Of a DNA stretch of 64,000 nucleotides, positions 56,554 through 64,000 are shown one piece after another. The notes beneath the pieces were generated by a model. The model saw only the letters and a list, made by a program, of their open reading frames with translations, did not search any database and was not told the DNA's origin. The first letter of the stretch is position 1; the number at the start of each line of letters is the position of its first letter. The translations under genes were made by a program, and so were the position numbers. This DNA comes from Sarocladium kiliense (lineage: Eukaryota > Ascomycota > Sordariomycetes > Hypocreales > Sarocladiaceae), in NCBI GenBank assembly GCA_030734395.1, contig JAUZTG010000013.1, positions 186,001 to 250,000 on the forward strand, written 5' to 3'.

Positions 56554-59292
56554 ATGCGTTTGGGGTGGTACGTCGGGGTACGTTTTCAAAGACTTCAACG
56601 TGCTATGTTTGCTCTCGTACCTTTAGTACTGACTCCTTGATAGGTCTCTACGGCCCTGGCGGGATCATGTGTCCTCTCTGCCTTTTATCAACGACCGAAC
56701 TTCTACTCCGCCATGGTCTACTTGGCGCAAAGTAACTTCTGCATGCTGGTACAGCTTCTGAACAGCCCCCCCCTTTAGGTATCGAACAGGACTGACACGC
56801 ATTGAAACACAGGCACTGCTGAACTTCACCCTATTCGTATACGGCAGCTTTTTCTACGGCATCACACGACTTTGCTATGGACGCCTACGCGCGGCCGAGA
56901 TAGAACAACTTACTGAGCGGGCCTGGTTCGCTGTCACTGAGACATGCCTAGCTATGACCATCTTCCGCGAAGAGATAGGAGCCTGGTTCATCGTCATGTT
57001 CACCGCGCTTGTCACCGGCAAGGTCTGGGGCTGGATTGGCGACGGCCGTGTGGAGGTTCTTGAGCAACAGCCCCCCGCAAACCCACGCCTTTTCCACACC
57101 CGGCTCAGCATTTCGCTCGCCATTAGCCTCCTCTACGACCTTTGGATACTCAACTACACTGTAAATACAGTCATCCAGCAAGCACGGCCGAATATGATGC
57201 TCATGTTTGCTTTCGAATTCGCCGTTCTATACACAACGTCTTTACGCAGCGGGATCCGGTACCTGCTCACCCTCGCCGAGCAACAAATCATCAAAACACA
57301 GACACGCAAACGATTGGAGGAGAGGAGGAGAGAGGTCAGAGAAGAGAGGGAAAGGATCGTCAGACAACGAGAAGCCGCCGCCGCCGCGGGTGAGTCGGCC
57401 GCCGAGAACGAGGAACCTCTTCCCGACGAGAACGACATCGATGAGATGGATATCGAAGTTCCAGGTTGGGCAGCCAAGGGAGAATGGGTCTTGTGGCTGG
57501 ATCTCATCAGTGGTGGGTGTTGAATGTTACTACAGTGTTGTGCTTTTGCTAACGATGCGGAACAGATACTATCAAGCTTGGCATCTACGTTGCATTCTTC
57601 CTGATGCTTCTTCTATTCTACGGCCTTCCCATTCATATCATGAGAGATCTCTTCCTTACTCTCCGAGATTTCTTGAAACGAACATCCGCACTTATTCGAT
57701 ATCGACATGCCATCCGCGAGATGAACCAGTACCCGGATGCAACCGAAGAAGAGCTTGCGCGCGAAAACACCTGCATCATCTGCCGCGAGGAGATGAGACC
57801 ATGGGACCCCGCGAACAATCCTGGAGCTGTTGACCGTGTCCGCCCAAAGAAGCTCCCTTGTGGCCACACTCTGCACCTTGGATGCTTGAAGAGCTGGCTA
57901 GAGCGACAGCAGGTGTGCCCAACATGCCGGAGTCCTGTCACAGGTCCGCGTGCTGGAGGCAATCAAAATCGTGCTGCCCCTAATGGTGCTTTCCGCATAC
58001 AAGGCGACGCACAAAGACCCCACGCTCAGCCTGGTGGTCAGCGCCAGGCCGCTGCGGCGGCTGGCCAAAATCAACAAGCCCAGGGTAATGCGGCTGTTGC
58101 CCAACAGGGTGGTGGTCCACGGGTCTATCGTTTCGGACCTTTCAGAATTGGTATTGGCGCGAACGACCAACAGGTCAGGCAACTGGCGCAGGACTTTGGC
58201 ATGCCACCCGATGCGAATGACAATGCTGCGGCTGGAAGAGCACAGAACACGGTCAACCCCGGCCCTTCCACAACCTCGTTGCCACAGGGTCAGCATCAAG
58301 GCCAATTCGACCATTTGCAGGAGGCTAGCAGTCTGCTCGGCCGAGTCGAGAACATGCTTCAATGTGAAGCGAACAACCTCCAGAACCGGCAGCAGGAGCT
58401 CCAGACCGCACAACTTCTTTTGGCAGAGCTTCATCGCTTGCGTCAAAGGCCGCAAGCGCAGCAGCAGAACGGCGGGCCGTCAGGCACTGCCGTAAGCACA
58501 GGATGGTCCCCAAATATGGCCATGCCACCAAACATCACAGCCCCTTATATGCCGCCTCAAATGCCCGCAACAATCCCCTTCCCTCATGCTCCTGGCCTGC
58601 CAAACTTTGCCCACATTCCCCCACGCATCAGCAGCCCCTCTGTTACACGGCATGTTGTTCAAACGAACGCCGCTGCGATACCCTCAGGCAGCCCTGACCT
58701 GCCAGAGGGAGTGGTCATCCCAGCAGGCTGGTCATTGATGCCGCTTCAAAGAATGGATGGCGCGCATGGGCAGGCAACACAACAAGCAGCACCCTTCCCG
58801 GCACCACCACCCAGCGGCGAGAGTTCACAGGCTGAGCAGCCAACGCCCACACCGACCGTCCCTCGGCCTGACACAAGCAACGTCAACACCAGCGTAATTG
58901 GAGAGGCTGCGTCACGACAAACCTCAGCTTCAACAAACTCAGTTCCAGCAGCGTCTTCGCTCCAGACTCCCACACCAGTGGTTGCCCCTAGCCCGACGAG
59001 GCTTCCCAACTGGGGAGGTTCGGCGCAACTCTTTGCCAACCGCGGTCCTCCCTCAAGAAGTCCCGACACATCCTCCGACACAACTAGTCCTCATCCGCCT
59101 CCTACCACACAACCACCAGCCCAATCAAGCACAGGTGATTCGCAAGGCAGAAGTGCCGGAGCTGAGGCTGCGGCGCAGGAGGAGGAGGAGGGTCAGCAGA
59201 CGGGTGAGGGAGCGACGAGCAAGGGTAAGGGTAGAGCTGTTTCGGTGGAGAGTGAAAGTGAGGAGGAGGAGGGTGATGATGATAGCGACTGA
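56554..59292 (+). CDS. HRD1: HRD1 ERAD E3 ubiquitin ligase (synoviolin), RING-H2
   Basis: Four exons (56554-56577, 56644-56748, 56813-57512, 57566-59292) give 851 residues. The first exon encodes only MRLGWYVG. The membrane domain carries the family's hallmark strings QRPNFYSAMVYLAQSNFCML, LCYGRLRAAEIEQLTERAWFAVTETCLAMTIFREE and GKVWGWIGDGRVEVLEQQPPANPRLFHTRL, followed by several helices. The RING-H2 is Cys346, Cys349, Cys375, His377, His380, Cys383, Cys394 and Cys397, with a 25-residue loop between the second and third ligands. The C-terminal 400 residues are Gln/Pro/Ser-rich and end in an acidic tail (SESEEEEGDDDSD). Hrd1 forms the retrotranslocation channel and ubiquitin ligase of ER-associated degradation for lumenal and membrane substrates. 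Every junction keeps phase. Confidence 0.94.
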
Positions 59293-60100
59293 AGACGGAA
59301 TGACTTTTGTCAGGAGAGCACAAGAAGCGTTATTCCGTTATTGTATTACAACATGCCCTAGTATAACCCGTGTTAACACGAGAGAAAATGGGAATTTACA
59401 GCGCCTGAGTCCTTTACCATCAGAGCCTTAGTCTTCCCTGCTTGCCAAGGTGGCAGGAAATGTTCGATACGACCTAGCATTACACGATCACGCAACAATC
59501 ATCATCTTTAGACACGGATTGTAGGATCCCCAAGGTAGGAGGTTCACTTTGATATTGATTTCCATAGACACCCCGAAAAGCAACACACCAGTAGTCCCTA
59601 CTTCCAAGTAGACATATTCCAAGTCCTCCGTTCCAAATAATTTCCGTTCCTTCTCCAATATCCCCCCCCTCCCCCCTCCTGAGCCCTCGGAAGATAGAAA
59701 AATCCACTTATCCCCATGTCACAACATGTGAAATGGATTCACACCCTTCCCCGGTTCCTCATGCGATGATCCTAAACCATCGATGCAAAAAAGAAAAAAA
59801 AGAAGAAAAAGAAAGTCCAGCAGGTGATTAAAGAATACACGCTATGCGTTGTGTGGGAGAATGAGAACCGCAAGGAATGATATGGAATACAACACAGGGC
59901 AGCAGCGAAAGATGGACAAAGAGCAAGAGATGGCCCGTGCAAACAGATACGAGACAGGGTCCGGGATACTTGTTGACGCATGATGGACCGTTGCGGGACT
60001 ATTCGTACAATATGCGACAACTAGGGCTTCCAAAGTCAAAGTTCCGTGGTTTCGTTCCAAGTAGGCAACCTTGTTTGTGATCATGGACCAGGATCATCTA
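59293..60100. other. Convergent 3' flanks of HRD1 and glycogenin genes
   Basis: No coding sequence. Contains the perfect palindrome at 59368-59379, a C/T-rich tract near 59660-59683 and a purine-only stretch around 59786-59815. Confidence 0.6.
59368..59379. other. Perfect 12-bp palindrome CGTGTTAACACG
   Basis: A self-complementary dodecamer 76 nt after the HRD1 stop codon. It has no loop, so it is not a hairpin terminator; it could be a protein-binding site or chance. Confidence 0.35.
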
Positions 60101-62813
60101 CTAGAATTGCCGCTGTCGTGGCATTGGGGATTGTCCAAGGGTGGGTGCCGGGGCTGTTCCAGGTACCGGTGGGAGAGAGCTGCCGCTGGCTGGGCCGGAG
60201 GGCTCATCACCACCGATGTTGCGCACAAGGCTCGTGGTTGCCTCACCTTTTACCGGTCGAGGGCTGTGCACGATGCCTCTGCTCGCAGACCCGGACGGAC
60301 CAGGAGTCGATCCCGGTACGAAGGCCGATGGTTTAACATCCTCGGAACCAAAAGGCAGTGACCGGGTCGGTATTTCTCGAGATGAGTCTGTACCTTCCTC
60401 TCCCCCAAGTTTCCGTAGGAGCATGTCAGACTGTTGCTTAGCCAGCTTCTGCAGCTGCGCCACAGGATCCTTATATTGGCGAACCATGTCAGTAAACTCA
60501 CATAAGCAGTCTGATGGTTTCCAACGACGCCCATGCACACATACCCATTCGGACTGAGCCGGTACTCCCTCCGCCAGGGGGAGCTGTTCACCAGGCTTCT
60601 CGTCTCCGGGTTTTGCCGCGTCCTCGCCCCAGTACGAGCGACGGTGGACCGGTGCAGGTGTCACGGGCAGGCTGGGCCGCTCGACTTCGCTAGGGAAGTC
60701 GGTAAGCTTGAAACTGCCGCGCTTTGCTCGCATTCCGGATCCGGCAGGCGTCGCAGGCTGTACACCAACAGGACTTACCACGCCAGATCCTTGGCTCTTC
60801 CCACGGCGATGTTTCTGAAGGCCTTCGACGTAGCGACCAATTTCAGGCACATCGTCCCAGGCGTTCAGACGTGAGAAGGCGTTCCACGGATCCGATGAGG
60901 TAACCTTGATGGTTGGGGTCGAAGGAGTGGGCGGCTCGTTCTTCGCCTCGGCGGGTGTATCTGACCGCGCTGTAGAAGATGACTCAGTATGAGCACCGGA
61001 GTCTCTGGTCTGCCAAGTCTCACCAAAGTCGCGCGCCTCAACGCTCGGCTCTGGTTCCCCTGCGAACGTCCTCGATGCTCGAGGCTGGTTGGTTTCCCAG
61101 GGGAAGATGGCACGAGGTCGCTGCGTGGTCGGGGTCGGCGGCTCTTTTGGAACCTCGTACCACATGTTCTTGGGTGGACTCGGATAGCGCACAGGCGGGA
61201 CGAAGGGGGCAGCGTCGCGTGACATCTCATAGTGTGTCTTGGGGAAGTTCATAGCTTCTGGCTTTGAGTCTACTGGAGGAGGATGCCTGGGACGTATGTT
61301 AGCAGTGAGAAGACAACGTGTTGCAACTGTGATGGCTTACCATTGAGCGTCCCAGCTGTGGCTTCCTGCCTGCTGGGCCTCTGACTTATGCTCCTCTACT
61401 GCTGCCGCAGGCGGCGGTGGCGGCGCTGCCTGGGTCCCTTCGTCCTGTCGCCTAGACCTATGGGGTTCTGATCTAGCCTCAGCATGTGTTCCCGTGGTGT
61501 GGGAAGCGAAATCGCTCGACGAAGGAAAAGCGCGCGAATCATGGGCGGCCGAAACCCCAGTCGCTGGGGACTGTCCGTGACCAGAAGCAGAAGACGAGAA
61601 CTGAGAAGATGGCGGATGTTGTCCATCCGCCGATGATGCTGGATCGTGGCGACCCTGATCATGCTCACCGGTAGCGGTCGGCGCAGCAGCCACTGACGGC
61701 TGCCATTCGCCCTTTGTGAAGTACTGAACGTACTGAGGGCTCGGCTGGGTCGTGTCGCCCTTGGGGCTCTGACGCTAGAAGATCAGCAAAGTGAACACAC
61801 ACCATTGAGCCTACCAGTCCTGGAGATTGCATACCTGGGCACCGTAGTGCCGGTCGTAGACTGCCCACCACCGACCGACCATGTCGTCGTATGGTGAATC
61901 CCCCTGGGCACCGCGACCAGCGAACCATGGCTTGTTGGAGCCAATGAAATGAACCATATTGATTGTGGAACGGAGATGACGATAGGCGGGAACATATTGA
62001 TAGTGAGCCGAAGGGGTGACGTTGTAGGTGAAGCTCAGGCGGTTGTAGTCATTCTTGAAATGCATGTTGAGCAAGCCCTGGTCTGCGCCATCGAAAGAGA
62101 TGCCTTTATCCGCCATGGCCATCATGGTGTAATAGTCGGCCATGTTCGGCGTCAAAACCATGACACCAGTGTTGAAGAGGTCTGGCCATCCGATATCTGG
62201 CGCGGCGGAGAACGCATGTTCGATATCAAATAGCTCGTCAGGAGCTCGGTATGCGACGATATCGGCATCGATGTAGACGATCTTGGAGAACTGCAACTGG
62301 CGCCACAGATTGATCTTTGTAAAGGCGGAATGCAGGTCGCCACGGTTCATAAGATAGAGGTTCGCTGGGTGGTCATTGCGTATGCGTGGGACGGCAATGA
62401 CTTGGTCGTAGACGGCCTATGGAACAATCAACTCGTGTCAGTGGCATGGCTTGGTATGACTGGTGATTCGGCGTACCTTGAGCTGTGTGATAGAGTCTCC
62501 GGAGACCGTGTCGAGGGTGACGAGAACGACCAGTTTCTTGGAAGTTCCGGCATCGCGTAAAGAATGTGCGAGGACAAGGGCGCCTGAGAAGGTGGTCGGT
62601 CAATGAGGTCGAGGCTGACATGAAGCCTTAGTGTTTGCTTACCTGGGAGGTACGAGTCGCTCAAGAGAAGCTACAGCAGAAGCAATTGGGCGTTAGCAAG
62701 CTTCGAGAGTGACAGATGACTAGGACATGGGTATATTCGAGGAAGTGAAGATGGCATTGAGGTGGCAGACTGACCGTGGCATAGACCTGTTCGCCGTCAG
62801 GTGCTGCGGCCAT
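60101..62813 (-). CDS. GYG1: Glycogenin (self-glucosylating glycogen initiator)
   Basis: Six exons (62813-62775, 62670-62643, 62583-62477, 62416-61835, 61774-61341, 61286-60101) give about 791 residues. The start MAAAPDGEQVYATLLLSDSYLPGALVLAHSLRDAG is rebuilt from three small exons. The GT8 domain shows KIVYIDADIVAYRAP with the Mn/UDP-binding Asp108-x-Asp110, FNTGVMVL, GADQGLLN and HFIGSNKPWF. The last half is a long disordered extension containing KEWVCVHGRRWKPSDC-type sequence (here SEWVCVHGRRWKPSDC) and LAKQQSDMLLRKLGG, where glycogen synthase-binding elements usually lie. Glycogenin transfers glucose from UDP-glucose to its own tyrosine and primes glycogen. The acceptor of exon 5 is ambiguous (61774 or 61768; both in frame, differing by two residues). 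Confidence 0.93.
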
Positions 62814-62994
62814 TGCGGCGCGTTCGGAGGAGAATGGGCGGCCGAGGAGAGGGGCGCTTTGGGCTATGACGAGCGCATTGGGAAGAGAAGGAGAGGAAGA
62901 TGAGTCGGGAGGAGGAGAGGAAGTAGAAGAGAGAAGGGGGAATAGTGAGGGTGAGGGTTAAGGAAGAGGTGACCAGGCGAGAAGGAAGAAGAAG

Positions 62995-63018
62995 AGGAGG
63001 AGGAGGAGGAGGAGGAGG
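62995..63018 (+). repeat. (AGG)8 trinucleotide microsatellite
   Basis: Eight uninterrupted AGG units within a longer purine stretch, 180-205 nt upstream of the glycogenin ATG. On the transcribed (minus) strand it reads as CCT repeats, giving a pyrimidine-rich 5' leader. Confidence 0.85.
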
Positions 63019-63312
63019 GGAAGCGAGGTGAGAGCAGGTGGTGGTGCCAGTTAAGGTGCAGCGGAGTGGTGGTGAGGTGATGCGGTTGTTGTTGTTGGTG
63101 GCGGTTGGTGACAGGAGTGACTTAGTTATTAGCGCCAACGGGAGCAACGACTGCTGGAAGGTAGTGAGGCTTAGCGGGCTAGGCGAGCTGGAAGCAGCCG
63201 AGAAGCCGCTGGAAGACGCCATGAGCTGCCGGAGCTGGCCACTGTGTTCCAGGAGGATGCCACCAAAGAGCTGAGGCTGGCACGGGGCGGACCCCACTAG
63301 AGCTTGCCATCA

Positions 63313-63334
63313 CCCCCCCCCCCCCCCCCCCCCC
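63313..63334 (+). repeat. Homopolymer of 22 C
   Basis: An uninterrupted C run (G on the glycogenin sense strand), about 500 nt upstream of the glycogenin ATG. Length could be imprecise because homopolymers are hard to sequence. Confidence 0.85.
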
Positions 63335-64000
63335 TGGTCTGCTGTGCTCGCTCTGGGCCGCCGGGGCTGCGAGCACACTCATCTCATCTCCACTGTCTGG
63401 CTCGAGTGTCGGTGGCCACTACGTCAACAATGCAACCTGACCGACGATGGCTTCCCTTTTCCAGGCTGGCCACCTGATCCCACCCGGCATCACTAGGCCT
63501 GCAGTAGCTCGCTGCTGTGTGGCAATGCGGGGATGGAAAACTGCGGGGAAAGTCAGTGAGTGTCGATGAATCAAGTTTGAATCGATGGGACGTCATGGTC
63601 TTCTACTTTCGCGCATCGTGTTTTGGGTTGTGGTCAAGGTGCGGCCTCAGCATCTGCCGTTGCTGACGCTGTACATACTGGCTGAATTGGTCCAAGCCTC
63701 ACGGTCAGATGCATGCCTATAGCTGCCATTTTTTTTCATTGTTATTATCTTGTCACTACACTACACGACGTGCATGGCATGACACGACATGACCGCCCTC
63801 TCGCTTCCAATTGTGGCTGTCGACACTGACATGCAGCACAAATAAACGTGGTGCTTGTCTCAGTGTCTGTGTCTCACCCTTACCCTACCAACTTTGCCTT
63901 GCGATGCTTTTGCTTGTCTTCAATCTGCATCACACAAGCCCCAGCCCACCCTCCGACATCGGCTTGGTTTGTTTGTGTCAATTGAACTCAGCAATCATCC

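Larger units (their letters stand above)
62814..64000. other. Glycogenin upstream region, no gene seen
   Basis: Likely 5' UTR and promoter of glycogenin at the left, with a (AGG)8 tract at 62995-63018 and a 22-C run at 63313-63334. The far right end is CA/TG-rich with no supported gene. Confidence 0.5.

Overview
This window is nuclear DNA of a filamentous ascomycete (Pezizomycotina, most likely Sordariomycetes). The evidence is short spliceosomal introns (about 45-110 nt, GT...AG), a RPL17 gene whose first intron directly follows the ATG, fungus-specific families (Zn2Cys6 regulator, DUF3455, fungal type-B esterase, PQ-loop protein) and decayed AT-rich coding relics with TAG/TAA stops of the kind left by repeat-induced point mutation (RIP). 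I see no tRNA, rRNA, CRISPR or intact transposon. Most gene models below were assembled by hand from splice sites. Their exons keep phase throughout and the proteins are continuous across every junction.

Layout. 0-10 kb is a metabolic/accessory part: the 3' end of a GH5 glucanase, kynurenine formamidase, a secreted type-B carboxylesterase, a Zn2Cys6 regulator and a divergent short-chain dehydrogenase. The promoter shared by the last two carries two copies of the palindrome TCGTAT-N2-ATACGA, which matches the sterol regulatory element recognised by Upc2-type factors. Two decayed coding relics lie nearby (3.24-3.44 kb, Tc1/mariner-like; 10.38-10.77 kb, unknown). 12-21 kb holds an FMN-less P450-reductase-like flavoprotein, a PQ-loop membrane protein with an 18-nt microexon, and a cytochrome P450.

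21-43 kb is a dense housekeeping block: fibrillarin (NOP1) and ribosomal protein L17 in divergent orientation, an uncharacterised lysine-rich protein, a secreted DUF3455 protein, the Golgi coiled-coil protein CASP/COY1 divergent from a VPS3/TGFBRAP1-type CORVET subunit, an EFM7-type methyltransferase, and a C2H2 transcription factor with an unusually long (1.14 kb) intron.

43-56.5 kb is a roughly 13.5-kb stretch in which I find no credible protein-coding gene. It has ordinary base composition and only scattered short tandem repeats. It lies upstream of both the C2H2 factor and the HRD1 ubiquitin ligase gene, so it may be a large regulatory or non-coding-RNA region. The right end carries HRD1 (ER-associated degradation) and, convergent to it, glycogenin with six exons and a 22-C homopolymer in its upstream region.

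No intact biosynthetic cluster (PKS, NRPS or terpene synthase) is present. The most noteworthy signals are the paired palindromes between the regulator and the dehydrogenase, the gene desert, the microexon and the RIP-type relics.
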